Source of the DNA: Leptospira stimsonii
Lineage (GTDB): Bacteria; Spirochaetota; Leptospiria; Leptospirales; Leptospiraceae
Length of the DNA stretch: 64,000 nt
Direction of reading: 5' to 3'
Assembly: GCF_003545885.1 (NCBI RefSeq)
Contig: NZ_QHCT01000001.1
Span: 744,001-808,000, forward strand
The notes under the pieces are model-generated. The model saw only the letters and a program-made list of their open reading frames with translations. It searched no databases and was not told the origin of the DNA. Shown here one piece after another: positions 13,957-25,069 of this stretch (its first letter is position 1; every line of letters begins with the position of its first letter). Both the position numbers and the translations under genes were made by a program.

Positions 13957-15522
13957 TCAATTCGTGGGTACGGAGGAATCTTCGAGGATGAATTTGGCGG
14001 CCTGTTTGCTGAACGCCATGATCGTATAACTTGGATCAACCGAAACACCCGTGGGAAATACGCTTGAGTCGGAGACGTAGAGATTTCTAAGTCCGTGCAC
14101 CCTGTGTTTCCAGTCTACGACGGACCTTAGAGGATCCTGTCCCATTCTACAACCTCCCGCTGGATGTGGCGCGGCCATCATCATAGAAGCCGGGCCTAAC
14201 TCGAGTTGATCGACTTTATGAATATCTTTCTCTGATTCGATTTTCGTTCTTTTGAGATCCGGAAGGAGAACCCATTTGGCTCCGGCTCGAAAATTAAGCA
14301 GAACCTGCTTTCGTATACAATCTTTTAGAAAGGCTTTTGTCAACTTACCGAAGTTATACGATACGGTCCTTTTTCCGGAGGAACTTACGGAAATATTTCC
14401 TAGTTCCGATGGAACATCGTCGATCCAGCCGATTGTTCCGCCAAAGTGGGGAAGAATTTTCATCATTTCCCGGTGTTCGGTGCCGAATCCAGGAATAAGT
14501 GCGGCAAGACTTCCTGGTTGTAATTGGTTGGCCATGATTAGAAATCCGCCTTCTATGTATTGGCCATTTTGAAAGCGGGGGAGACGAAATTCTTCCACAC
14601 CGAATGCGGACGGAATGTTTCTCCATTGGAGGATCGGTTCATCATAGATTGCGTGAACAAAGGGGGACGGGTTGATCGCAAGATTTTCTCCGAGTGCGGG
14701 TAATTTTTTCTTCCATCCGTTTCGAAGTAAGAAAGTGGAACTTCCAAAACCGCCGGCGGCGATGGCGAAGACCGGAGCTTCGAATTTAAGAACGATTTCG
14801 GATTCTTTTCCGGAAGGTCGGTCCATCATGACCGCCTCTAAAAATTCCACTCGATCTCCTTTTAGTTCCAATCGAACGGCTTTACAATCCGCGTAGATAT
14901 CGGCCCCCAATGCCATCGCTTTCGGAATGTGCGTGACTAATTGGCTTTGTTTTGCGCCGAACATACAACCTTGCATACAATGTCCGGACTTCTGGCAATT
15001 TTTTCTTGCTTGAGGAACCGGATTCCCTTCCCACCCAAGAGATTTGCACGCCTTTCGAACGAGCTGATTCATTTTATTATGATATTCTTCTTTAGCGGGA
15101 TGTACGTTGAGAGTCTCATCCAATTCTTTCCAATACGGACTTAGATCTTCTGGAGAATGCCCGTGCACTCCGTATTCTTCTTTCCAGAGATTCAAACGAT
15201 CGTCCGGGGTTCTATAACTGTCCGCCCAATAGTGAACCGAAGCACCGCCAACGTTCTTTCCATATACGAGATTGATGGATCCGGATCCATCGGTCGCCAT
15301 GTTTCTTTCTGCTGAAACTTTTCCAGCCATATTGAGTTCATGATTGTCGAAGGTTCCTGTATGGTAATAACCTCCTTCTTCGATGAGAACGACTTTTTTT
15401 CCGTTCTTGGAAAGCTCGTAAGCCAAGGTCGCACCTCCGCAACCGGTTCCTACGATCACGACATCGGCCTTGATAGTCCTTGAATCTCCTAGATTCTTCC
15501 ATTCATAAACGCGACCGCTCAT
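13957..15522 (-). CDS. GMC-family FAD-dependent oxidoreductase
   Basis: This flavoenzyme belongs to the glucose-methanol-choline family, which oxidises alcohols or sugars. The N-terminal FAD-binding site is DVVIVGTGCGGATLAYEL with the ribose-binding acid in VVLIEEGG. The C-terminus has the family histidine in PHPAGGCRMG and the closing FAD loop SVFPTGVSVDPSYTIMAF. Internal cysteines (KNCQKSGHCMQGCMFGAK) form a cluster seen in some membrane-associated members. It has no signal peptide, but it overlaps by four bases a small protein with a twin-arginine signal, so the pair may be exported together as a complex. Confidence 0.9.
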   Translation of the reverse strand: MSGRVYEWKNLGDSRTIKADVVIVGTGCGGATLAYELSKNGKKVVLIEEGGYYHTGTFDNHELNMAGKVSAERNMATDGSGSINLVYGKNVGGASVHYWADSYRTPDDRLNLWKEEYGVHGHSPEDLSPYWKELDETLNVHPAKEEYHNKMNQLVRKACKSLGWEGNPVPQARKNCQKSGHCMQGCMFGAKQSQLVTHIPKAMALGADIYADCKAVRLELKGDRVEFLEAVMMDRPSGKESEIVLKFEAPVFAIAAGGFGSSTFLLRNGWKKKLPALGENLAINPSPFVHAIYDEPILQWRNIPSAFGVEEFRLPRFQNGQYIEGGFLIMANQLQPGSLAALIPGFGTEHREMMKILPHFGGTIGWIDDVPSELGNISVSSSGKRTVSYNFGKLTKAFLKDCIRKQVLLNFRAGAKWVLLPDLKRTKIESEKDIHKVDQLELGPASMMMAAPHPAGGCRMGQDPLRSVVDWKHRVHGLRNLYVSDSSVFPTGVSVDPSYTIMAFSKQAAKFILEDSSVPTN

Positions 15523-16088
15523 GATTCCCCCAAAATTTTTCTATAGTAGATTCTGGATTCGCTTAATTTTTCCGGAGGGTTCGCAAAAGGGCCGTCATAC
15601 GAAATTGCTTTGAAAGACGATTCGTGTCCGTAATACATCAGAAAGATCGGCATTTTAAGATTTGCTAATGCGGCACGGATGAGATCGGAATCTGTCTTCT
15701 CCTGAGAATATAGAAATTTCCTTCTGTCTTCCTCGCTTAGTCTTGAAAATCGACTCCAATAACCGCTTACAAGTGGAAGGTATTCTAAGATAAAAATGAG
15801 AGATTTAAAATCATCTGTGATGCCGGAGTCTACGAAAAAGAATTCTTCATCGAGTCGGCGTACGACTTCGGCTTTTTCAATATCGGGAAAACCGGGTTCC
15901 TGCGGTAAAAGTGTTTGAGAATAGGCTTGTAAGAATGCGGCCTCGGATTCCGAAAAGAATAATGTCTTGGGAACGGTACCGGAATACGATCTGCGAAAGA
16001 GCAAAGTTCCAATGCCGATGCTGAGTAAACCTCCAAGGCCGAAGCCGAAGAGTTTGCGTCTAGAGATTTTTTCCGAAAGCACGTTCAT
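15519..16088 (-). CDS. Tat-signal small subunit (gluconate 2-dehydrogenase subunit 3-like)
   Basis: The N-terminus has a twin-arginine motif, ISRRKLFGFGLGG, followed by a hydrophobic stretch (GLLSIGIGTLLF), indicating export of a folded protein by the Tat pathway. The remainder (residues 45-189) is helical and resembles subunit 3 of membrane-bound gluconate dehydrogenases, which accompanies GMC-type flavoprotein subunits. The next gene downstream encodes just such a flavoprotein, and the two overlap as ATGA. I infer that this subunit carries the GMC enzyme through the Tat system. No cytochrome c subunit gene is seen nearby; the ferredoxin lies divergently upstream. Confidence 0.75.
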   Translation of the reverse strand: MNVLSEKISRRKLFGFGLGGLLSIGIGTLLFRRSYSGTVPKTLFFSESEAAFLQAYSQTLLPQEPGFPDIEKAEVVRRLDEEFFFVDSGITDDFKSLIFILEYLPLVSGYWSRFSRLSEEDRRKFLYSQEKTDSDLIRAALANLKMPIFLMYYGHESSFKAISYDGPFANPPEKLSESRIYYRKILGES

Positions 16089-16174
16089 CGTACCGTGAGT
16101 ATTCTTATATTAGAATCGGTGTCAATTCTGAAAACAGGGTTGACGAAACAATCGTTCGATTAACTTTGTAAAGC

Positions 16175-16408
16175 ATGGCTGACAAAAACGACAAGGTCAA
16201 ACAAAACGTTCCCGGTAAATACTATATCGATAACAGTTGTGTTCCGTGCAACGATTGTGTGGAAGAAGCGCCCATGCTTTTAAAATATACGGATGACGAA
16301 TCCAAAGTTTACTTTCATAGACAACCGGCAAATGCGGAAGAAGAAGTGGCCGCGAAAAAAGCCATGGAAATTTGTCCTGTGGAAGCCCTTGGTGACGACG
16401 GAGAATAA
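16175..16408 (+). CDS. Small ferredoxin with one iron-sulfur cluster
   Basis: A 77-residue acidic electron carrier. Cysteines C22, C25 and C28 (SCVPCNDC) together with C67 before proline (MEICPVEAL) give the spacing of a single [4Fe-4S] ferredoxin of the Thermotoga type. The proline that usually follows the third cysteine after a few residues is kept (EEAP). It is probably soluble and cytoplasmic. It is transcribed divergently from the Tat/GMC pair across 86 bases; whether it serves that enzyme is unknown. A GC-rich hairpin follows the stop. Confidence 0.88.
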   Translation: MADKNDKVKQNVPGKYYIDNSCVPCNDCVEEAPMLLKYTDDESKVYFHRQPANAEEEVAAKKAMEICPVEALGDDGE

Positions 16409-16418
16409 AACTCTTCCT

Positions 16419-16443
16419 GCCGGATTGGCTTCCTGAATCCGGC
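16419..16443. terminator. Possible terminator hairpin after the ferredoxin gene
   Basis: A perfect 8-base stem (GCCGGATT at 16419-16426, complement at 16436-16443) with a 9-base loop lies 10 bases after the ferredoxin stop. The following bases are only moderately T-rich, so function is uncertain. Confidence 0.45.
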
Positions 16444-16759
16444 TACGATATTCTTCCCCGCGACCTTCGATTTTCCCACCTTTAACTCAAATCCCAATCC
16501 TTCTTCGCATACGTTTTTTATATGCGTCCTCCCTACGAACACTTGTGTATTCGTCTTGAGAAATTTGGATTCAAAATATTTGGAGTTGAATTTTCTCAAT
16601 TCTGCGACGAATGTTTTTTCTTAAAAATGTAAATTCTAAAAAGAATTCGTCTCATTGTATTTCTTTCGATCCTTTGCAAAAAAGAAAAATTCATACTCGG
16701 TATTGGATTGTTTTTTGTATGAGAGCGTTTATTTTAAGTTTACTTTCGGTAGGCCTATT

Positions 16760-18298
16760 TTGAATGAATTGAATATTCAATCCGATGAATTCTATAAACG
16801 ATTAGTTCAAAAAAGCCCCGAGCTAATTTGTTATCATAAGCCGGACGGAACCTATCTATTTGTAAGTCCGATTGTCAAATCGATGTTAGGTTATCAACCG
16901 GAAGAATTGATCGGTAGAAATCCGTATGATTTTTTCAACCCTCTCGATAAAGAACGTATCTTTAAAAATTCACACGAGCCGGCGCAGAAAGGTTCTCCAA
17001 TCGGGCATATCGAATATCAATTTCTTAGGAAAGATGGGAAGTATATTTGGTTACAAACGATCGCACAACCAGTTCAAAACGAAACGGGAGAGGTCGTCGG
17101 AATTCTTACCAGTTCGAGAGAATACGTAGGGCTGACCGCGATCGTCGATGAAACCGAGAAAAAACAAGCCTTAGATGAGATCCGATTATCGGAGGAGAAA
17201 TTTTTCAGCGCATTCTATTATTCCGGAGTCGGAATGGCGTTGGTCTCGTTAGACGGAAAATGGTTGGAAGTCAATCCTCATCTATTGGATATACTCGGTT
17301 ATACGCGGGAAGAACTTTTAAAACTTACGTTTCAAAATATCACTCATCCGGATGATTTATCGGAAGATCTTAGTCTGGTTCGGGAGCTCCTCGAAGGTAA
17401 GAGGGATTCTTATAAAATGGAAAAAAGATATTTCCACAAGAATGGAAGTGTCATTTGGATTCTTTTGATCGTTTCGATCGTAACTGATCCTAAAAAGAAA
17501 CCATTGTTTTTCATCTCTCAAATTCAAGACATTACGGACCGTAAGAATATGATTTCCGCATTGGTCGAAAAAAACGAAACTCTGCAGGCGCTTAGCAATC
17601 GACTAACGGAAAGAAACGCTCAGTTGGAAGAATTCAATCAGATCGTTTCTCATAACCTACGTGCGCCGATCGGGAATATTTTCAACTTAGTTCAAATGCT
17701 TTTGGAAAAAGACGAGACGGACAAAGACGATCTTCTTACATCGCTTGAAATCAGCGCGAATGACCTGATGTCGACTTTAAACGATATCATTGAAGTGATA
17801 AAGATTAGAAGGAATCTAAACATAGATAAACAAATGGTTTCCTTCCAAGACGCATTTTTTAAGGTGCAGAATTTACTCTCCGCTCAAATCAAAGAAGTAG
17901 ACGCCGAAATCAAATATGATTTCACAGCGGCGCCCGAAATTCTTTATCCAAAAGTATACTTGGAAAGCATTCTTTTGAATTTATTGAGTAATTCGCTGAA
18001 ATATTTCGATCCGAGTCGTAAATTGGAAATTTCATTCGTCTCATTTCACGAGGAAAATAGAACCTATTTAGTCGTTCGAGACAATGGCCTCGGTATCGAT
18101 CTTCGTAAATATGGACACCAGATTTTCAAAATGAATAAAACCTTTCATAGAGAAAAGGAAGGACAAGGAATCGGATTGTTTATGACGAAGAATCAGATAG
18201 AATCTTTAGGTGGAGAAATAACTGTGGATAGTACGCCCGGTCGGGGAACCGCCTTCGTTATAAATTTTAACAAATATAATGACTTTGAACAAAGATAA
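16760..18298 (+). CDS. PAS-PAS sensor histidine kinase
   Basis: This is a soluble-looking two-component kinase. Two PAS domains with PAC motifs cover about the first 260 residues (SPELICYHKPDGTYLFVSP and FYYSGVGMALVSLDGKWLEV). The phospho-accepting histidine is in IVSHNLRAPIGNIFNLV, with N box LLSNSLKYF, G1 DNGLGID and G2 GQGIGLFMTKNQIES. The frame opens at an ATG at 16655, but those 35 extra residues look non-coding. I prefer the TTG at 16760, which is preceded by GGTAGG at a suitable distance and begins just before the first PAS domain. A response regulator gene follows immediately, so the pair forms one system; its signal is unknown. Confidence 0.88.
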   Translation: MNELNIQSDEFYKRLVQKSPELICYHKPDGTYLFVSPIVKSMLGYQPEELIGRNPYDFFNPLDKERIFKNSHEPAQKGSPIGHIEYQFLRKDGKYIWLQTIAQPVQNETGEVVGILTSSREYVGLTAIVDETEKKQALDEIRLSEEKFFSAFYYSGVGMALVSLDGKWLEVNPHLLDILGYTREELLKLTFQNITHPDDLSEDLSLVRELLEGKRDSYKMEKRYFHKNGSVIWILLIVSIVTDPKKKPLFFISQIQDITDRKNMISALVEKNETLQALSNRLTERNAQLEEFNQIVSHNLRAPIGNIFNLVQMLLEKDETDKDDLLTSLEISANDLMSTLNDIIEVIKIRRNLNIDKQMVSFQDAFFKVQNLLSAQIKEVDAEIKYDFTAAPEILYPKVYLESILLNLLSNSLKYFDPSRKLEISFVSFHEENRTYLVVRDNGLGIDLRKYGHQIFKMNKTFHREKEGQGIGLFMTKNQIESLGGEITVDSTPGRGTAFVINFNKYNDFEQR

Positions 18299-18299
18299 T

Positions 18300-18689
18300 A
18301 TGAATTTCTGGTTAATCGATGATGACACCATTTATATCATGATTGCGAAACGATTCTTGGCAAAAGACGCTAGAACGAAAAAGTTATTAGACTTTCAGGA
18401 TGGAGAGCTTGCCATCCAACAGCTTCAAAACTTAAGAACGAATTCGGAAGAACTTCCCGATGCGATACTTTTAGATATCAATATGCCGTTTATGGATGGA
18501 TGGCAATTCTTAGACGAGTTTAAAAAAATCCAAGGTCACCTCGCAAAAAAGATTACGATTTTTATGGTAAGCTCCTCGGTGGACGAAAGGGATATCGTTA
18601 AAGCGAATTCCTTTCCGGAAGTGAAAGGTTATCTCTCAAAACCTCTCACCCAGGATCATATTCGAAAACTCTATGATGATTTGGTGTAG
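18300..18689 (+). CDS. Single-domain response regulator
   Basis: The product is a receiver domain without an output domain (CheY/Rcp1-like). Key residues are the acidic pair in WLIDDDT, the phospho-accepting aspartate in ILLDINMPFMDGW and the lysine in GYLSKPL. The MPFMDGWQFL segment is typical of the Rcp1-like group. The ATG at 18300, one base after the kinase stop, is the likely start; an in-frame ATG at 18279 inside the kinase gene would add seven residues. It is presumably phosphorylated by the upstream PAS kinase. Its 3' end overlaps the end of the convergent epimerase gene by 19 bases. Confidence 0.9.
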   Translation: MNFWLIDDDTIYIMIAKRFLAKDARTKKLLDFQDGELAIQQLQNLRTNSEELPDAILLDINMPFMDGWQFLDEFKKIQGHLAKKITIFMVSSSVDERDIVKANSFPEVKGYLSKPLTQDHIRKLYDDLV

Positions 18690-19665
18690 GACCCGATCCA
18701 AGCTCGTGTTCTTTGTAACGCGTCTTCCGTTTTCACTTTCGGTCGATACCCTAGAATCGATTTCGCTTTTTCGATCGAAACTGCATTTTCTCTCAGAATA
18801 AAATTAACCCCTTCGGTTGTTGCAGGCGGTTCTTTTCCAACGGACTTGTATAGAATTCCCATTATAAAAATCAAAACCTTTAGAAACCAAGCCGGAGCCG
18901 ACAATGGTTTAGAAAGTCCGGCGGAATCCGCCAGTTGAAAAAAATATTCTTTCCAAGTCATCGTAGTTCCGTCCGTGATATTAAACGCTTCTCCCCAAGC
19001 TTCTTTTTCTAAGGCGAGTAACGTGCCTTCTACGAGATTATCAACATAGGTTAGATTGATTCTTCCTTTGCCGCCGTTCGGAAGTGAAAATAATTTTTTC
19101 TTCATCAGTTGAATCGGTCGAACGACCCAGGGCCCTGACCCGGGTCCATAAACGTCGCCCGGACGGATAAATAAAATTCCGAAAGACGGAGGATCGTTGA
19201 GAGGGAGGAGTGCTGATTCTCCCTCGATCTTTGTCATACAATAAGGATTTCCTTCGCCTCGAAATGGTCCTTCTTCGGAAATGTTTGCAGGATAGGAAAA
19301 GCCGTAAACCATCACGGAAGAATAATGGATCATACCCTTTGCACCGGAAGCTCGTGCGATCTTCGCTAATTCTACCGAGGAATAAACATTCACTTTTCTG
19401 AATTCTTCTAAGGAACCTCCCTCTCTCACGATGGCCGCGGTGTGAATTACGTAATCCGATCCGGATACGGCCTCTTGCATTGCGAGGGGATCGCTCGTGC
19501 TCCCGTGAACGATCGTAAAACCTTCTTCACGAAGTGTCTTTACCTTTGTCGGATCGAGCTCGATTCCTCGAACAAGAATTCCTCGTTCCTTAGCGATCTC
19601 GGCTAAACGTTTTCCGATGAATCCGCCGATCCCGGTGATACAAACGGTTTTTCCTCTTAAATCGA

Positions 19666-19669
<4 letters not shown>
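18671..19669 (-). CDS. NAD-dependent epimerase/dehydratase (3-beta-HSD-like)
   Basis: An extended short-chain dehydrogenase. The nucleotide-binding motif is VCITGIGGFIGKRLAEIA, the active site is YCMTK with the preceding serines in IHYSSVMVYGFS, and HTAAIV is the conserved fold motif. The substrate could be a nucleotide sugar or a sterol-like or lipid hydroxyl compound; sequences of this shape are often labelled 3-beta-hydroxysteroid dehydrogenase/isomerase-like. Near the C-terminus there is a hydrophobic segment (FLKVLIFIMGILYK). Its start overlaps the stop of the isocitrate dehydrogenase gene by four bases, an unexpected pairing by function. Confidence 0.87.
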
Positions 19670-21132
<1,463 letters not shown>

Positions 21133-21320
21133 TCTCGTCTCCTAATACTTCAAATAGAAAGAGAATCGAGAGAAAGGTCAATTCCTTCCTATTCAGCTTT
21201 GATGAAAGAGAAGAAAATTTGAGTCGAGATGGGGCATCCCTTCCGGGATGAGATTTCTAAGATGGAATGGAGAAAATTTTGTAATGGAGAAAGATTCGGA
21301 TTTTAACTCAAGAATCGAAA

Positions 21321-21503
21321 TTATTCGATTTCAAAATCCGACTCCGAGTCCACAAGAAATTCTTCTCGGGAATAGATCAGCTCCATCACGTCGTCCATCC
21401 AATCCGGTGTTCCGTGGTTGGGATCTCCGAACGGATCGTTCGCTCTGTATCGTTTCATGATTTCGCTGTGCTTCTGAATCTGATCTCTTGTGCTTGCGTT
21501 CAT
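21321..21503 (-). CDS. Small acidic protein, 60 aa, unknown
   Basis: A short frame on the strand of its neighbours, with even amino acid composition (rich in Asp, Glu, Met and Tyr) and the segment RANDPFGDPNHGTPDWMDDV, which looks like real protein. No ribosome-binding site is obvious before the ATG. A 7-base inverted repeat (21313-21319 and 21324-21330) covers its stop codon and may act as a terminator. It could be a conserved Leptospira micro-gene or chance; I cannot name a family. Confidence 0.5.
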   Translation of the reverse strand: MNASTRDQIQKHSEIMKRYRANDPFGDPNHGTPDWMDDVMELIYSREEFLVDSESDFEIE

Positions 21504-21514
21504 ACTAGAATTGT

Positions 21515-21573
21515 CGGTTTAAAAAACCGTTTCCTGACAGATTTTGGAAAGAATTAATAATTTCTTTCCAAAA
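21515..21573. repeat. Two inverted repeats upstream of the 60-aa gene
   Basis: A perfect 12-base inverted repeat (TTTTGGAAAGAA at 21542-21553, complement at 21562-21573, 8-base loop) lies next to a 6-base repeat (21515-21520 and 21524-21529). They sit just upstream of the small minus-strand gene and downstream of the ndk terminator. They may be an operator, an RNA hairpin or a second terminator. Confidence 0.55.
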
Positions 21574-21655
21574 GTACAACCGAAAAATTATTTATATTTG
21601 CTTTGCTTTTAACCGAAAAAGCGTCGGAGACGAAGTGAAGATTGAAAGAAGAATG

Positions 21656-21689
21656 GAAAAGTCGGAGCCTAACAGACGTGAGGCTCCGA
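21656..21689 (-). terminator. Terminator of the argG-coaD-ndk operon
   Basis: A perfect 9-base stem (21662-21670 and 21681-21689; AGGCTCCGA type) with a 10-base loop is followed on the minus strand by CTTTTCC. It begins eight bases after the ndk stop codon. Confidence 0.75.
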
Positions 21690-21696
21690 AAAATTC

Positions 21697-22598
<902 letters not shown>

Positions 22599-22602
<4 letters not shown>

Positions 22603-23810
22603 TTTTTACGAAGCCTTGCCGTTTCTTGCGCTGGGAGTCCGTAGATATTGATAAATCCTTCCGCGTCTTTTTGATTATACAATTCTTCTTTTTCGAAGGT
22701 CGCCATTTCCGGATTGTAAAGAGAAACGGAAGATTTCCTTCCCACAACGGAACAAGATCCTTTGTACATTTTAACTTTTACGGTACCGGTCACGTATCTT
22801 TGGGTTTCCGAGACAAATGCGCGAACAGCTTTCATTCTCGAAGAGAACCAATGTCCGTTGTAAATGAGTTCCGCTAATTCGATCGATAGCTTGTCTTTAT
22901 GATGTTGTGTGTCTCTGTCGATCGTGATGGATTCCAAATCTCTATGAGCGATGAATAATACGGTTCCACCAGGAGTTTCGTAAACGCCTCTCGACTTGAT
23001 TCCGACGAGTCTGTTTTCTACGATATCAACTCGACCGATGCCGTGTTTGCCGGCGATCGTATTGAGGGTTTCCATAACTTCCAGAGGATTCATTTTTTTG
23101 CCGTTGACCGCAACGCAATTTCCTTCTTGAAAGTCGAGTTCTACGTATTCCGGTGCGTCCGGCGCTTTTTCCGGTGAAGTTGTCAGAAGGAACATTTTCT
23201 CATCCGGTTCTCTATAAGGATCTTCTAATATACCACCTTCGTAGGAAATGTGCATTAGGTTTCTGTCCATAGAGTAGGGTTTTTCAGCGGTTACGGGAAC
23301 CGGAATACCTTTCGACTTCGCGTATTGGATGAGGTCGGCTCTTCCGCCGAATTCCCAGATTCTCCAGGGAGCGATGATTGTTTTTTCGGGCGCCAAGGAC
23401 TTTACGCCGAGTTCGAAACGAACCTGGTCGTTTCCTTTTCCGGTCGCTCCATGAGCGAAGGCGTCCGCGCCTTCTTTTTCGGCAACTTCTACCATTGCTT
23501 TTGCGATCAGAGGTCTTGCCAAAGAAGTTCCTAAAAGATAACGCATCTCGTAGAGCGCGTTTCCTTGAATGGCCGGAAAAATAAAATCTCTCGCGAATTC
23601 AAGACGGAGGTCTTGGATATAAACCTTGGAAGCTCCGGTCTTAATTCCCTTTTCTTCCAATCCCGAAAGTTCTTCTTTTTGACCTACGTCCGCGGTAAAA
23701 GCGATTACTTCACAACCATAGGTTTCTTTCAGCCAGGTGAGAATTACGGACGTATCCAACCCGCCTGAGTAAGCTAGGACGATTTTCTTAACAGGTTTGC
23801 TTTGCGCCAT
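22599..23810 (-). CDS. argG: Argininosuccinate synthase
   Basis: Joins citrulline and aspartate using ATP, the penultimate step of arginine synthesis. The N-terminal P-loop of N-type ATP pyrophosphatases is [33 protein letters not shown] and [20 protein letters not shown] are diagnostic segments. The 403 residues match the usual length. It is the first gene of argG-coaD-ndk. No ribosome-binding site is evident before the ATG, and the leader contains an elaborate set of inverted repeats that could control expression. Confidence 0.97.
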
Positions 23811-23823
23811 TCTGAGAACACTG

Positions 23824-23935
23824 AAATCCGGTCCAGGTCTGTGGACAACCGGATTTTCCTTCTTCTGAAACCCGATTTCAGGAACTCTGAAAGTTTATGG
23901 ATCTAAAAAGTGAAAATCCGGATTTGAAAACGTGT
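23824..23935 (-). promoter_or_regulatory. Repeated CCGGATTT inverted elements in the argG leader
   Basis: AAATCCGGT (23824-23832) pairs with ACCGGATTT (23848-23856), and GTCCA/TGGAC pair just inside. CTGAAA/TTTCAG pair at 23865-23881, and a full palindrome AAATCCGGATTT lies at 23924-23935. The recurrence of one octamer on both arms and again as a palindrome suggests a protein operator or a structured leader RNA. The first hairpin begins only 13 bases before the argG start codon. It does not resemble the E. coli ArgR box. Confidence 0.5.
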
Positions 23936-23942
23936 CACCTGA

Positions 23943-23962
23943 ATGCCGGAAAGAACCGGCAT
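23943..23962. terminator. Hairpin between argG and the upstream exported-protein gene
   Basis: A perfect 7-base GC-rich stem (ATGCCGG at 23943-23949, complement at 23956-23962) lies 16 bases after the end of the minus-strand gene at 23979. No clear T-run follows, so it may be a weak terminator. Confidence 0.45.
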
Positions 23963-23978
23963 CGAAGGAATCGGAAAG

Positions 23979-24623
23979 TCAATAACAACCTCTACCCAGG
24001 GACGTAATCTCCACAGTCCAATCGGAACTTGCGCTTTGCTTCTGAATCGTAAAATCCGAATCGTTGCAAGTGTTCGCGGAACCGTCCGCGGCTTTCCGTT
24101 TCATATCTCCTTGGTATCGATACCAGAATCGTTCGCCGGAACTACCGAATTCTCCATCATCAATTTTGAGATCGGAAAAAGTATATTCTCCCGAATATTT
24201 TTCGTTGAGCGCTTTGAGAATCATTTCTTTCACTTTCGGTTTCGCCGGAGCCGCCTGATCTCCGCCGGCCATTTTTTCCACGGCGCCGATTCCGACTTCG
24301 GAAAAACTCCACTGGTTGTTTTTAGTAAGAATGTAGTTTGCACCCGCTTCGAATTTTGTTTTGGCGCTTCCTTTTTTAGAAACGACGATAAAAGGAATTT
24401 TGTATTTCGTTTCGACGACCTTTCCTTTTACGTCGGTCTTTTCCAAGATCACCGGTTCTCCACCGCTTTCGATGGACTCGATCGTTTCCCCTTTGTATTT
24501 TTTAGCCCAATGAGAACGCAGATCGACTTTCGCTTTTTCCTCGCTGGGTGGGGGCGGCGCTTCCGCATAAACGCCGATGGCGAATACAACAAATGTCAAA
24601 CAACACGCTACATATCTCTTCAT
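23979..24623 (-). CDS. Exported protein of unknown function, 214 aa
   Basis: The true start is fixed by AGGAGA five bases before the ATG at 24623; the open frame upstream of it is not coding. The protein begins MKRYVACCLTFVVFAIGVYA, a clear signal peptide with a cleavage site near AYA/EAP, so it is periplasmic or surface-exposed. A short proline-rich segment (APPPPSEEK) follows. The mature part includes KVKEMILKALNEKYSGEYTF and a final NTCNDSDF...GRGCY that could form one disulfide. I do not recognise a family. It runs in the direction of argG but is separated from it by about 170 bases with hairpins. Confidence 0.8.
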   Translation of the reverse strand: MKRYVACCLTFVVFAIGVYAEAPPPPSEEKAKVDLRSHWAKKYKGETIESIESGGEPVILEKTDVKGKVVETKYKIPFIVVSKKGSAKTKFEAGANYILTKNNQWSFSEVGIGAVEKMAGGDQAAPAKPKVKEMILKALNEKYSGEYTFSDLKIDDGEFGSSGERFWYRYQGDMKRKAADGSANTCNDSDFTIQKQSASSDWTVEITSLGRGCY

Positions 24624-25069
24624 AGTTTCTCCTAATGATCGATAATCGGAAACGTTTTCCGCAATGAGAAAGAATATACGAATTATTTTAGAATTCAATC
24701 CGAGAATCGAAAGAAATAAATTATTAATTTCGGATTTGCGCCAAAAATTTGAAATGTAGGAACTCCAATAAGAATTCAAAAAAATATATTTGTGAAAAAA
24801 ATTGGAAACATCCGAAGGAAGCGATTCGTACCATCTCCTGCCTTTTTACCGAGAGCTACTGGAATCTTCACTGTGGTTTTAACGTACGGAAAGAATCGAA
24901 ATGGAGGCCGGATAAAAAGTTACTGAGATAATTTTTTAGAGTAAGATTCCAATGATGCAAAATAGAATTCGAGTTTGAAACCGGTCTTTTAAGTCAAAGG
25001 GATTAGAGAAAGAATGGGAAAGAACGCATCGAAGAGATTATCCTTAGGACAAAAAAATCCTATATCAAC
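24624..25069. other. 446-base gap without a convincing gene
   Basis: The region is AT-rich and contains only short frames of poor composition. It must carry the promoter of the minus-strand exported-protein gene. A short inverted repeat (TAGGA/TCCTA around a T-run) lies near 25042-25060, close to the 3' end of the next minus-strand gene, and may help to terminate it. Confidence 0.5.

Noticed and set aside
23943..24635. A 230-codon plus-strand frame opposite the exported protein
   Set aside because: It mirrors the minus-strand gene, which has a signal peptide and AGGAGA; the mirrored product is Phe/Arg-rich and lacks any motif.
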